This document shows, piece by piece, positions 26,186 to 34,710 of a stretch of DNA of 64,000 nucleotides. The position numbers and the translations under genes are program-made. The DNA is from Sulfurimonas autotrophica DSM 16294 (GTDB taxonomy: Bacteria > Campylobacterota > Campylobacteria > Campylobacterales > Sulfurimonadaceae), in the NCBI RefSeq assembly GCF_000147355.1, contig NC_014506.1:930001-994000 (forward strand). The letters run 5' to 3'. A model generated the notes under the pieces. It searched no databases, was not told where the DNA came from, and worked only from the letters and a program-made list of their open reading frames with translations. Every line of letters begins with the position of its first letter. Positions within the stretch are counted from its first letter, which is position 1.

Positions 26186-27130
26186 TTATACCATCAGCTT
26201 TTCAATAGCTTCACTTAATGCAAGCATATTTACCTTTCCTATAATCTGTTGAGCACCGTTTTGCTTTAAATTGTCACCCATATTGTCATTAGACATATTT
26301 GTATGTATAATAAGATTTATATTATTGTACTCTTTATGACTTCTAATATAGTCTATGACTTCTTTACCGCCAAGAACAGGCATTTCCAAGTCGGTTATAA
26401 AAAGGCCTATATCTTCAGGTGCAATATTTGGCAAATCATCAAGTAAAAGCTGACCATTTTCATACATTTTATATTTTAAGCCCATTTTGATAAAGAGGCT
26501 CTGGGCCATTTTACGTATAAAACGACTGTCATCGGCAAAAATGACTAATTTGTCATTTTGGAGTTTGTGCAGTCTGTTTGTTTCTTCAGCAGCCTTGGTG
26601 TCTATAGTTTCAAAAGTGTCAAGAAGCATTTTATCACTGTCAAAAATAATACACATCTCTTTTTTTTGTCCTATTTGTACCTTGGTTATAAAAGAGGTTT
26701 TTTCATCATTTTGAGAGTTGTCAGTCATAGTGTCTGCAGGAATGTTGACAATATACTCTACGCTTTTCACAACTATACCTAGTCTATGCCCGCCATAATG
26801 GGCTACAATAATAAGTTCATACTCTTCATCAGGTAAAACCTCATTTCCAAACCATTTGTCAAAATTAATAATAGTCGTCATATTTCCGCGTATATCAGCA
26901 GTACCTATGATGAGGTTTGCATCATGTGTTCTAGCTATATCTATATCTTTATAAACTAAAAGTTCTTCAATTTTAGATACATTTTTTGCATAGTATTGAT
27001 TATCACTGCCTTTAAACACAAGATACTGACTTGTATCGTTTGCATTTGAGCTAACCAGAGCAACCAGATCTAGTTCATCATCATCTTCAACACTGTTTTC
27101 AATATTTTCTTTATAATCTTCCATGGGCAT
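26186..27130 (-). CDS. cheV: CheV-type coupling protein (CheW plus receiver)
   Basis: A 314-residue CheV. The N-terminal CheW-like domain (about residues 30-165) includes DIRGNMTTIINFDKWFG and HRLGIVVKSVEYIVNIP. It is joined to a receiver domain (about 190-314) with KLVIFADDSRFIRKMAQ, the phosphoacceptor in LFITDLEMPVLGGKEV, and a T/S switch in IIHTNMS. It couples receptors to CheA and is thought to buffer phosphate. CheV proteins are characteristic of Campylobacterota chemotaxis. The lysine near the C-terminus reads I-G-K-V rather than K-P. Two ATGs, at 27130 and 27124, are both possible starts. Confidence 0.93.
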   Translation of the reverse strand: MPMEDYKENIENSVEDDDELDLVALVSSNANDTSQYLVFKGSDNQYYAKNVSKIEELLVYKDIDIARTHDANLIIGTADIRGNMTTIINFDKWFGNEVLPDEEYELIIVAHYGGHRLGIVVKSVEYIVNIPADTMTDNSQNDEKTSFITKVQIGQKKEMCIIFDSDKMLLDTFETIDTKAAEETNRLHKLQNDKLVIFADDSRFIRKMAQSLFIKMGLKYKMYENGQLLLDDLPNIAPEDIGLFITDLEMPVLGGKEVIDYIRSHKEYNNINLIIHTNMSNDNMGDNLKQNGAQQIIGKVNMLALSEAIEKLMV

Positions 27131-27135
27131 CTCTT

Positions 27136-27636
27136 TTATTCACTCGACAATGTCGAGAGTTCATCTACATTTAAGATAGTGTCCATATTGAGTATAGGTA
27201 TATATTTATTTTCATATTTACCCATGTTCAATATATATTTGGAGTCTATTTTTGCACCAAATTCAGGCGCATTTTTGATATTTGATTTTTCAATCGTATC
27301 AACTTCATAAACTTCATCTATCATTATGCCTATTTGTGTGGTTACATCATTTTTTTTATAGTTAATAACAACTATAGATGTTTTGTCACTTACTTTTGTT
27401 TTTGATAATTCAAATCTATCTACAAGATCAACAACTGCAACAATATTACCCCGTATATTTGTAACCCCTTTGATAAATGAGTTCATCATTGGTACTTTTG
27501 TTACACTTATATACTCCACAATTTCTTGCGCTTTTAGTGCTTCCATAGCGTAAAGCTCACCGCCTGCAACAAAAAGCAGGTATTGATCTTGTGTATTATC
27601 AGTATCAGCATTTAAATCATCATCTAGAGTCCTCAT
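27136..27636 (-). CDS. cheW: Chemotaxis coupling protein
   Basis: A 166-residue single CheW domain linking receptor tips to CheA. The beta-barrel pattern is clear: QYLLFVAGGELYAMEALKAQ, IVEYISVTKVP, FIKGVTNIRGNIVAVVDLVD and IGIMIDEVYEVDTIE. AGGAGACTTAT precedes the ATG. A short acidic N-terminal tail (DDDLNADTDNTQDQ) precedes the domain. It lies five bases upstream of cheV and ten bases downstream of the receptor gene, within the che operon. Confidence 0.95.
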   Translation of the reverse strand: MRTLDDDLNADTDNTQDQYLLFVAGGELYAMEALKAQEIVEYISVTKVPMMNSFIKGVTNIRGNIVAVVDLVDRFELSKTKVSDKTSIVVINYKKNDVTTQIGIMIDEVYEVDTIEKSNIKNAPEFGAKIDSKYILNMGKYENKYIPILNMDTILNVDELSTLSSE

Positions 27637-27645
27637 ATAAGTCTC

Positions 27646-29634
27646 CTAGTAACGGTCAAAATCACGCAAATCTAAACCGTTTGAAGGTGAAGCAACTTGA
27701 GGAGCGGATGTGTTATGTGGCGAGTGTGCTAGAGGCACAGGTTTTGAAAACATATCGCCTTCATTTACTGTAAAAAAGCTCATCATTTGCGCTAACGAGC
27801 TTGCTTGAGAGTTAAGCTCTTCACTCGCACTTGCCATCTCTTGTGCTGAAGCTGCATTAGTCTGTGTAACCTGATCAAGCTGACTCATAGCTGTACTGAT
27901 TTGTCCAAGGCCAATGTCTTGTTCCTTTGCCGAATTTGCTATGTCTTTTATAAGCGTTGCAGTCTCTTCGATTTTTGGAACGACACTGCTTATTAGCTCG
28001 CCCGCACGTTCGCTGATTTTTACACTGTCTGTTGTAATAGAACTGATTTCTTGTGCCGCAATTTGTGAACGTTTTGCAAGTTTTCTTACTTCTGCCGCAA
28101 CAACTGCGAATCCTTTTCCGTGTTCACCCGCACGTGCCGCTTCGATGGCAGCGTTGAGTGCAAGCAGATTTGTTTGATACACGATATCTTCAATAATTCC
28201 GATTTTTTCACTGATGGTTTGCATTGCTGAAACAGTTTTACTCACAGCTTCCCCGCCTTCAATAGACATTGAAGAAGCCTCATTCGCCAAATCATTTGTT
28301 TTTTGGGCATTTTTGGCACTCTCGGCGACACTTCCGCTCATCTCTTCTAAGGCTGCACTTGTCTCTTCAAGTGAAGAAGCCTGCTCCGTTGCCCCTTGAG
28401 AAAGAGACTGAGAAGATGCACTGACCTGTGTTGATGCTGCACTTATTTCTGTTACACCGCTGTTGACACGGCTTACGATAGTTTGAAGTTTTTCTGCCAT
28501 AGAATTTGTTGCAGTTTTTATAAGGGTATAATCACCGACAAACTCTTTTTCAATTCGAACAGTCATGTCTCCGTTTGCCATGCCTTCTAACACATCACCA
28601 GCTTCATTAAAAAGCTCTTGTAAAACCGTGGCAGTTGTATTTGCTGCTTGTTTAACTGCATCAAAATCACCTTGGTATTCTGTTGTAATACGTTCAGAAA
28701 GATTTCCGTTTTGCAAAGCATTCAGACCGTAAATAGTGTCGGCAAATGCTTTGTCTACTACTTCTAATGTATCATTAACGACTGCCGTAAGTTTTAAGTA
28801 ATCCCCGGACATACCTTCAGTAGTAACTCTTGCTTTTACATTCCCTTTTTCTATCTCGGAATAACCTTCTTCATAGTTTGTAAGAAGTTCTTGGAGTTTT
28901 GCAGCCGTATCATTTGCTGCCTGCTTGACTACATCAAAGTCACCTTGATACTCTGTTGTGATTCTTGCATCAAACTGACCGTTTTGCAAGGCATTCAGAC
29001 CGTAAATAGTGTCGGCAAATGCATCATTAACAATTTTTAGGAAAGTATTCATACCTTCTATAATGGTTGCAAAATCACCTTGATGTTTTGTTGTGTCTAA
29101 TGTTATATTTAATTCTCCGCGGCTTACAACTTCATTCACAATATTACTGTCGCTTATAAGACTTTCTAGAGAGTTGGCTAAATCATTTACAGCATTTTTC
29201 ATTTGCGCGTAATCACCACTGTAATTACTAGCTACTTGTACACTGAAATCACCTTTGGCAAGTCCGTTAAGTGCAGTTTGTATATCACGATTGGCTCCGT
29301 TAATGATGTCTAAGGTGCTGTTAAAACTGTTTGCTATTTCGGCGTATCCACCTTCTAATTTGCGAAGATCAATACGCTGATCCAGTGTGCCATTTTTGAC
29401 AGCATCAGCCACATCTAAACTGCTGTCTTGAAGCTGTGTAAGATTATTTGCAATGTCATTGATATATTTTGATAAAACTGATGTATGTTTACCTTCTAAA
29501 TTCAAGTCGACATTAAAATCACCTTTTGAAAGTTGTTCTAATGTGCTTGTAAGTAGTTCCATATCTGTATTAGAAATTTTTGCCATAGCATTTCCCTTTT
29601 TTTTGTTTTTTGTTTTTGTTTTTTCAGTTGCCAT
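27646..29634 (-). CDS. Cytosolic methyl-accepting chemotaxis protein with HAMP-like repeats
   Basis: A 662-residue receptor with no transmembrane segment, therefore soluble. Residues about 20-400 consist of successive HAMP-like units (patterns such as [19 protein letters not shown] and [19 protein letters not shown]) in which several copies are nearly identical. The C-terminal signalling hairpin is intact: [20 protein letters not shown] and [19 protein letters not shown]. There is no C-terminal CheR-tethering pentapeptide. The start at 29634 has AAAGGAAAATATA upstream. Being between a PAS/CZB gene and cheW, it probably receives its signal from the soluble PAS protein. Confidence 0.93.
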   Translation of the reverse strand: MATEKTKTKNKKKGNAMAKISNTDMELLTSTLEQLSKGDFNVDLNLEGKHTSVLSKYINDIANNLTQLQDSSLDVADAVKNGTLDQRIDLRKLEGGYAEIANSFNSTLDIINGANRDIQTALNGLAKGDFSVQVASNYSGDYAQMKNAVNDLANSLESLISDSNIVNEVVSRGELNITLDTTKHQGDFATIIEGMNTFLKIVNDAFADTIYGLNALQNGQFDARITTEYQGDFDVVKQAANDTAAKLQELLTNYEEGYSEIEKGNVKARVTTEGMSGDYLKLTAVVNDTLEVVDKAFADTIYGLNALQNGNLSERITTEYQGDFDAVKQAANTTATVLQELFNEAGDVLEGMANGDMTVRIEKEFVGDYTLIKTATNSMAEKLQTIVSRVNSGVTEISAASTQVSASSQSLSQGATEQASSLEETSAALEEMSGSVAESAKNAQKTNDLANEASSMSIEGGEAVSKTVSAMQTISEKIGIIEDIVYQTNLLALNAAIEAARAGEHGKGFAVVAAEVRKLAKRSQIAAQEISSITTDSVKISERAGELISSVVPKIEETATLIKDIANSAKEQDIGLGQISTAMSQLDQVTQTNAASAQEMASASEELNSQASSLAQMMSFFTVNEGDMFSKPVPLAHSPHNTSAPQVASPSNGLDLRDFDRY
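28706..28749. repeat. Intragenic direct repeat, copy 1 (mcp)
   Basis: A 44-base segment that matches 28979-29022 at all but one position. It encodes part of a HAMP-like unit ([13 protein letters not shown] on the minus strand). The copies are 273 bases apart, equal to 91 codons, so the reading frame is kept. Confidence 0.85.
28979..29022. repeat. Intragenic direct repeat, copy 2 (mcp)
   Basis: Second copy of the 44-base repeat, differing at one base (G for A at the twelfth position). Similarity continues less perfectly into the flanks, consistent with duplication of a whole HAMP-like unit. Confidence 0.85.
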
Positions 29635-29645
29635 TATATTTTCCT

Positions 29646-30500
29646 TTATTGTTCTACAAAGTTGTCTACAAGCCCATTGAGAGCCTCGAAAAGTTCCTGT
29701 GTGTCCCTACTAATATCACTTTCCAATTGAGGGCGCTGAGAAGCTTCCGTAGTAGTGTACGTTTTGAGATTACTATGTACGCCGTCGTGGAGTTTTTTAA
29801 GTGTTGAAAAAAGCCTGTCTTTTGCAAATGGTTCATTTTTATAACTTTCTAAAGTTTTTCCAAACGCACAGCAACAACTCTCAGTAACTTCGATGTTTTG
29901 CACCCCTCTTTTTACCTGTGATTCTATATTGCTTTTAAACGCAATATGGTCTGCTTTATATTTAGAAAGATTCATATTGAGTAAAGTGGAATTTAAAATT
30001 TGCTTTTGTGTATTTAAACGATTTATAAATGATTCGTATGTTAAGTTGCGCTCTTCTAAAAAAGAATTTAAAAACTGTAATGACTCATCTATACTGTGCC
30101 CTTGTTCGTAGTTGCTTACTTGGCTGTATACTTTTTCTATTTGGTCGACTGCAAAACGTGAAGGTTTTGTTCGATAGGAAGTAATATAAGCAATTTCATT
30201 GTTTTTGACTACAGGAAATATAAACGCCTTAACCCAGTAAAAACTCTCCTTATTGCTTGTAAGATTTTTAACATATGCTACAACCGGTTCTTTGTTTAAG
30301 AGTTTTTGCCACATTAGTTTAAATACCGCTTTGGGCATACCCGGATGCCGAACAATGTTATGAGGCTTTCCGTAGAGCTCTTCTATCGGATATTCTGCCA
30401 TGTTTGCAAAACCAAAATTCGTATACGTAATAACCCCTTTTTTATCTGTTGTGCTTACTAGGAAATCTTCATCATCCAATATCTTTTCTTTTTCTAACAT
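29646..30500 (-). CDS. Soluble PAS sensor with C-terminal CZB-like zinc domain
   Basis: A 284-residue protein. The N-terminal PAS domain (about residues 10-115) is Aer-like: [14 protein letters not shown], then [17 protein letters not shown] and WVKAFIFPV. The C-terminal helical part has the spacing of a chemoreceptor zinc-binding (CZB) domain: [12 protein letters not shown] with a histidine, [11 protein letters not shown] with cysteines, and [10 protein letters not shown] with two histidines. There is no signalling hairpin of its own and no membrane segment. It lies 11 bases upstream of the cytosolic receptor gene, so it likely feeds a redox or energy signal to that receptor. AAAGGAGGAAGTAA precedes the ATG. 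Confidence 0.87.
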   Translation of the reverse strand: MLEKEKILDDEDFLVSTTDKKGVITYTNFGFANMAEYPIEELYGKPHNIVRHPGMPKAVFKLMWQKLLNKEPVVAYVKNLTSNKESFYWVKAFIFPVVKNNEIAYITSYRTKPSRFAVDQIEKVYSQVSNYEQGHSIDESLQFLNSFLEERNLTYESFINRLNTQKQILNSTLLNMNLSKYKADHIAFKSNIESQVKRGVQNIEVTESCCCAFGKTLESYKNEPFAKDRLFSTLKKLHDGVHSNLKTYTTTEASQRPQLESDISRDTQELFEALNGLVDNFVEQ

Positions 30501-30514
30501 TTACTTCCTCCTTT

Positions 30515-32599
30515 TTAGTTGATTTCTCTAATTTTGTGTTCCATTAGTTTTGGAATATCAAATATAAGGGCTATTTCACCACTTCCTAATATAGTTCCGC
30601 CACTAATTCCCGGAACATTACTAAACACTTCACCTAAAGGTTTGATAACAGTTTGGAATTCACCAAAAAGTTCATCTACCATCATTCCTATTTTGTAATC
30701 ACCATAACGTACCACTACAACATTTTCTCTTTCACTGTGTGATGCAGCCTCAGAAAAATATTTCCTTATATCAAGCAATGGAAGCATTGAATCTCTGAGG
30801 TTTATAAATTCATTACCGTTCATTTGATTTTTGTAGTTGGTGTCTAACTCTATACACTCTTGTATCATCTCTAGCGGTATAATATATTTTGTATCACCGC
30901 TTTGGACTAAAAACCCATCTATGATGGCAAGCGTTAGAGGGAGCCTGATAGTAAAGAGACTGCCTTCTCCCTCTTTGGAATCAATTTCGACTGTTCCTCT
31001 GAGGCTTTCTATATTTCTTTTAACAACATCCATGCCGACACCGCGTCCTGATATGTCAGAAACTTCTTCAGCAGTGGAGAGACCTGCCACAAATATCAGA
31101 TTATATATCTCTTTATCGCTGAGATTATTATTTTCAGGCACGAGACCGTTTTTTATTGCCTTTTGTAAGATTTTGTCTTTTGGAAGACCCTTTCCGTCAT
31201 CTCTTATTTCAATTACTATAGTACCTGCATCCGGGTAAGTTGTAAGTGTTACTTTTCCGCTTCTCTCTTTACCGAGCTTTTCTCTTTCTTCAGGCATTTC
31301 TATGCCATGATCAATAGAGTTTCTTAGCATATGCATCAGCGGATCAGAAATTTTTTCAACAACCATTTTATCAAGTTCTGTTTCACCTCCAATAATTTCA
31401 AAGTCAATTTCCTTGTTCACTTTTTTAGCAACATCATGAACAATTCTCTTAAATTTGTTAAAACTGTCACCGACTTGAACCATACGAATATTCATAACTC
31501 CTGTTCGTATCTCTTCAAGCATATCGGTAAGAATAGTTGCCGATTCACTCAGTTCATTGTCATCTAAAATATCTGCTCTTTGTGTCACTTTTGCATTTGC
31601 AATAACCATTTCAGAAATCTGGTTGATGAGTTGGTCTATTTTTGATGAATCCACACGCAGAGAAAAGCTTTTGTTCTGTTCTTTTTGCGGCGTTTTTTTT
31701 GCTTGAGGCGCGGCCTGTTTTTGTTCTGCTTCTGGCTGTACTTCTTGTGTAGCCTCTTCTGACGGAGGCTCTTCAAGGAGTGAAGCATCATAAAAGCCAT
31801 GTTTTATGAGTTCATCTTTAAGGCTTGCCTTGTCTTTGGATTCTTGAATTAATTTTTTTAATGCATCTTTATTGCTGGCTTTGAATATAGAGAGCTCAAT
31901 ATCATCTAAAACAAATTCAAATATCTCTTCAATATCTTCATACTCTACATCAGTCAGAAAAAGAATTTCATAACCCATGTAGGCTTGGGTAGGGTTTATC
32001 TCCTGCAGATTCGGGATATTTGAGGTAATTGGAAATATTTTTTTTATCTCTCCAAGTTCATGAAAGAAACTTAAAATATTGACAATATCCATACCTGTTG
32101 CAAAAAAGTTTGGTTTTAATCGAAAAGAAACATGCCATAATATTTCTTCTTCACTTGTTTGTTCTTCTTGTATTTCAGTTGTAGGTTGTGCCTCTATAGC
32201 AGGTTTTGTTTGTTGGTTTGGCATAAATGCTTCGAGCATTTTTAAGAGTTCATCATTTGTAACTTGTGTAAATTCATCTATCTCTTCTTGTGCTATTGCC
32301 AAATCAATTAAATGCTGCGTATGGTCTTTTGCTTTGAGAAATATATCTATCATATCCGGTGTAAGCATAACTTTAGCATCTCTGACTTCACTTAAAAGGC
32401 TTTCAGCCACATGAGCAAAACCTACTATGGCATCGAAACCAAACATTCCTGCCGTACCTTTTATGGTGTGCATAGCACGAAAAAGGGCACCTATGCTTTC
32501 TTCATCGACTCCATCTTCTTGCATCGTGATTAGAGCATTTTCCATAAAGGTAAGCTGCTCATCTGCATCTTCACAAAATAGTTCTAATTCTTCATTCAT
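30515..32599 (-). CDS. cheA: Chemotaxis histidine kinase
   Basis: A 694-residue CheA. P1 phosphotransfer domain: FRAMHTIKGTAGMFGF with phosphorylatable H44. A P2-like region occupies about residues 150-265 (two weakly conserved blocks). A Q/E/P-rich linker leads to the P3 dimerisation helices (SSKIDQLINQISEMVIANAK). The P4 ATPase carries the N box in LMHMLRNSIDHGIE, the G1 box IRDDGKGLPK and the G2 box SGRGVGMDVVK. P5 CheW-like domain follows (PLEMIQECIELDT). There is no C-terminal receiver domain, unlike CheA of Helicobacter and Campylobacter. A GGAGGAGACTGG site precedes the ATG, which overlaps the STAS gene by four bases. Confidence 0.97.
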   Translation of the reverse strand: MNEELELFCEDADEQLTFMENALITMQEDGVDEESIGALFRAMHTIKGTAGMFGFDAIVGFAHVAESLLSEVRDAKVMLTPDMIDIFLKAKDHTQHLIDLAIAQEEIDEFTQVTNDELLKMLEAFMPNQQTKPAIEAQPTTEIQEEQTSEEEILWHVSFRLKPNFFATGMDIVNILSFFHELGEIKKIFPITSNIPNLQEINPTQAYMGYEILFLTDVEYEDIEEIFEFVLDDIELSIFKASNKDALKKLIQESKDKASLKDELIKHGFYDASLLEEPPSEEATQEVQPEAEQKQAAPQAKKTPQKEQNKSFSLRVDSSKIDQLINQISEMVIANAKVTQRADILDDNELSESATILTDMLEEIRTGVMNIRMVQVGDSFNKFKRIVHDVAKKVNKEIDFEIIGGETELDKMVVEKISDPLMHMLRNSIDHGIEMPEEREKLGKERSGKVTLTTYPDAGTIVIEIRDDGKGLPKDKILQKAIKNGLVPENNNLSDKEIYNLIFVAGLSTAEEVSDISGRGVGMDVVKRNIESLRGTVEIDSKEGEGSLFTIRLPLTLAIIDGFLVQSGDTKYIIPLEMIQECIELDTNYKNQMNGNEFINLRDSMLPLLDIRKYFSEAASHSERENVVVVRYGDYKIGMMVDELFGEFQTVIKPLGEVFSNVPGISGGTILGSGEIALIFDIPKLMEHKIREIN

Positions 32600-32859
32600 C
32601 CAGTCTCCTCCAATAAAAAGTCACATGCAGAATTTTTGATGATTTGTGCCAGTTCTTCATTGACATTTTGAAGTGCGAATTTTTTTGAACTCTCCCCGGC
32701 AGTTTTTTGAGCAGATATAAAGAGTTGAATAACACTCATATCTACTCTGTTTACATTTTGCATATCTAAAAGCAAGTCACCCTTTGCAAATTCTTCAAGT
32801 AAAGATTTGTGAAGTGATTCAACTTCGTAAATATTTAATTCGTTGTTATTAAATTTCAT
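32596..32859 (-). CDS. Small STAS-domain protein in the che operon
   Basis: An 87-residue STAS-fold protein of the anti-sigma-factor-antagonist type. The order GDLLLDMQNVNRVDMSVIQLF followed by ISAQKTAGESSKKFAL and ELAQIIKNSA is the STAS pattern. The phosphorylatable serine of SpoIIAA-like proteins falls in D-M-S, where a serine is present. It sits between cheY and cheA. Comparable STAS proteins occur in the che operons of some other bacteria, but their role is not established; it may tune CheA or respond to a partner kinase elsewhere. Confidence 0.85.
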   Translation of the reverse strand: MKFNNNELNIYEVESLHKSLLEEFAKGDLLLDMQNVNRVDMSVIQLFISAQKTAGESSKKFALQNVNEELAQIIKNSACDFLLEETG

Positions 32860-32868
32860 AAATTATAC

Positions 32869-33231
32869 TCACGCAATTAGTTTTTTTACTGCCATAAAAA
32901 ATTTCTTTTTATTAAATGGCTTAAGCATCCATGCTTTGACGCCTAGTGCCTGACCTTTTGTTTTTAAGTCCGGGTTTGATTCTGTAGTAAGCATAACAAT
33001 CGGTATATATTTATATGCATCATTTGCTTTAATGTTTTCAACCATTTCCAACCCGCCCATAACAGGCATGTTTACATCACTAAATATTAAATCAAATTTA
33101 TCTTGAGCTAATTTATCCAACCCCTCTTGACCGTTTTCAGCAACTATCGGTTCATGTCCTGCTTCAACTGCTGCCGAAGAAGCAACAGCACGAATCAGAC
33201 TTGAATCATCTACTATTAATATCTTACCCAT
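32869..33231 (-). CDS. cheY: Chemotaxis response regulator CheY
   Basis: A 120-residue single receiver domain that, when phosphorylated by CheA, binds the flagellar switch. The acidic pair is D8-D9, the phosphoacceptor D52 in LIFSDVNMPVMGG, the switch threonine lies in VMLTTES, and the lysine in MLKPFNKKKF. It is the promoter-proximal gene of the leftward che operon, with CAGGGAAACTC before the ATG. A 23-base palindrome lies just upstream. A flagellar gene is not in the window, so the output target is inferred. Confidence 0.95.
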   Translation of the reverse strand: MGKILIVDDSSLIRAVASSAAVEAGHEPIVAENGQEGLDKLAQDKFDLIFSDVNMPVMGGLEMVENIKANDAYKYIPIVMLTTESNPDLKTKGQALGVKAWMLKPFNKKKFFMAVKKLIA

Positions 33232-33244
33232 TTGAGTTTCCCTG

Positions 33245-33267
33245 TATTATAAAATTATTTTATAATA
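33245..33267. promoter_or_regulatory. Perfect 23-bp palindrome upstream of cheY
   Basis: Arms TATTATAAAAT (33245-33255) and ATTTTATAATA (33257-33267) are exact inverted repeats around one base. The repeat lies 13 bases before the cheY ATG, in the 137-base gap between the che operon and the divergent DnaJ gene. It may be an operator or a hairpin in the 5' leader; it is pure A/T. Confidence 0.45.
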
Positions 33268-33368
33268 TTCTAACTGTTTAAAACTTAAATTTAATTGAGC
33301 TGTAAACTCTAAGTGTAAAAGTGTGATATTTGGTATGTTTTTTGCTTTGTCTTACAAAAGGTTTATTA

Positions 33369-34145
33369 ATGCAGATTTTACTCGGCGTACACGAAACTAT
33401 TATAAAAATAAATTCTATGTCGATCAAAATAGATTATATACAGTATTTTATACATCAGCATTTTAGCGATGTGATAATAAACAAAAGGGTGTTACATATA
33501 CCTGCATCACATCAGAACCGTCATTATCGTATTTTTTTACTCAAATGGCTTTATGCGCTGTATGCAAAGAAGACTCATAATGATTTTTTTGAATTAAAAG
33601 ATACACTTCTAAACAGGCAGCATAAAGCTATAAAAATCTTATTGGCCCACGATATTATCTATAAAATCATTTGGAATATAATTGATGCTCAAAAGATAGC
33701 ACTAAAGATTGAACCATATAACAGTAGTATTATAAATGTACTACAAACATACTTTACGACTTCGTTACATGTAACTCAAACACATTGTTCTTTATATGTT
33801 AGCTCGCCAAAAGAAAAAGCGCTTGTGAAAAAACTTTTAGATTCTTCTGACATTATTTTCATGAATCATAAACATATATTTAATACAAAGCAAATGAATG
33901 AATTTGTGTATGTTCCTAGTAAAAAGGAAAAACTACATATGACTCCTTTACAAAAAGCACATACTATTTTGGGTACATTGCCAAATGATGATGCGGAGAT
34001 GCTGAAAAAACGTTATAAAAAACTGGCAAAAAAATATCATCCTGATAAAGCCAATACAAAAGATGATAAAAATGTGGCCTTATATACACAAAAATTTCAA
34101 AATATTTTAGAAGCGTATGAGATGCTTTTAAAACAGGTGGGATAA
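33369..34145 (+). CDS. Protein with C-terminal DnaJ domain
   Basis: About 258 residues. The first 185 or so residues form an unfamiliar domain with no clear family. A C-terminal J domain (about residues 193-258) contains the obligatory H-P-D tripeptide in KKLAKKYHPDKANT and the flanking helices DAEMLKKRYKKLAKK and YTQKFQNILEAYEMLLK. It therefore probably stimulates a DnaK-type chaperone on a substrate bound by the N-terminal domain, as in DjlA-type co-chaperones. The start at 33369 is preceded by AAAAGG; an upstream in-frame start lacks this. There is an exact TTACATGTAA at 33765. Confidence 0.83.
   Translation: MQILLGVHETIIKINSMSIKIDYIQYFIHQHFSDVIINKRVLHIPASHQNRHYRIFLLKWLYALYAKKTHNDFFELKDTLLNRQHKAIKILLAHDIIYKIIWNIIDAQKIALKIEPYNSSIINVLQTYFTTSLHVTQTHCSLYVSSPKEKALVKKLLDSSDIIFMNHKHIFNTKQMNEFVYVPSKKEKLHMTPLQKAHTILGTLPNDDAEMLKKRYKKLAKKYHPDKANTKDDKNVALYTQKFQNILEAYEMLLKQVG
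33765..33774. repeat. Iterated palindrome TTACATGTAA (DnaJ-domain gene)
   Basis: Exact copy encoding Leu-His-Val-Thr. Confidence 0.7.
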
Positions 34146-34209
34146 CATTTTACACTAATTATATAAAAACATGATACAATAGTATCTAATTTATTTAACA
34201 GAGCAGTGC

Positions 34210-34710
34210 ATGAAAAAAATCTATATAGCCGGTCCTGATGTTTTTGAACAAAATTCCATAGAGATTGGAAAAAAATTAGTGAAAATGTGTAAAAAGTATG
34301 GCTATGAGGGTCTGTATCCTCTTGATAATGTTGTCGATTTTTCACAAAGTAAACATAAAACAGCGCAAGATATATTTGATGCAAACATTGCAATGATACA
34401 AAAAGCTGATATTGTCATTGCTAATTTAAATCCGTTTCGAGGAAAAGAGCCGGATAGTGGTACTGTTTTTGAATGCGGATTTGCTTACGGGTTAAAAAAA
34501 GAAGTGTATGGGTATTTGAGCCATACATGTAACTATCTAGACAGCTTCAATGAAGATGAAAAATTTGCTAAAGAGGGGTATTTTTGTGATGATAAAAAAA
34601 GACTTATAGAAGATTTTGATTATCCACTTAATTTAATGCTCTCTTGTTCTACTAAAATTTTAGAAGGTGACTTTGAAACTGTTTTAAAATTCCTCAAAGG
34701 CAAAGAATGA
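34210..34710 (+). CDS. Nucleoside 2-deoxyribosyltransferase family protein
   Basis: A 166-residue cytoplasmic enzyme that cleaves or exchanges the N-glycosidic bond of deoxynucleosides. KKIYIAGPDVFEQNS at the N-terminus, IQKADIVIANLNPFRG, and DSGTVFECGFAYGL (with the nucleophile glutamate) are family motifs. Whether it transfers or hydrolyses (as Rcl-type proteins do) cannot be decided. CAGAG precedes the start. The stop overlaps the start of the kinase gene by four bases (ATGA), an unexplained coupling. Confidence 0.9.
   Translation: MKKIYIAGPDVFEQNSIEIGKKLVKMCKKYGYEGLYPLDNVVDFSQSKHKTAQDIFDANIAMIQKADIVIANLNPFRGKEPDSGTVFECGFAYGLKKEVYGYLSHTCNYLDSFNEDEKFAKEGYFCDDKKRLIEDFDYPLNLMLSCSTKILEGDFETVLKFLKGKE

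Noticed and set aside
28679-29030. Repeats in the chemoreceptor gene as a mobile or CRISPR-like element
   Set aside because: The repeats are in frame and encode HAMP-like units, so they are protein-domain duplications.
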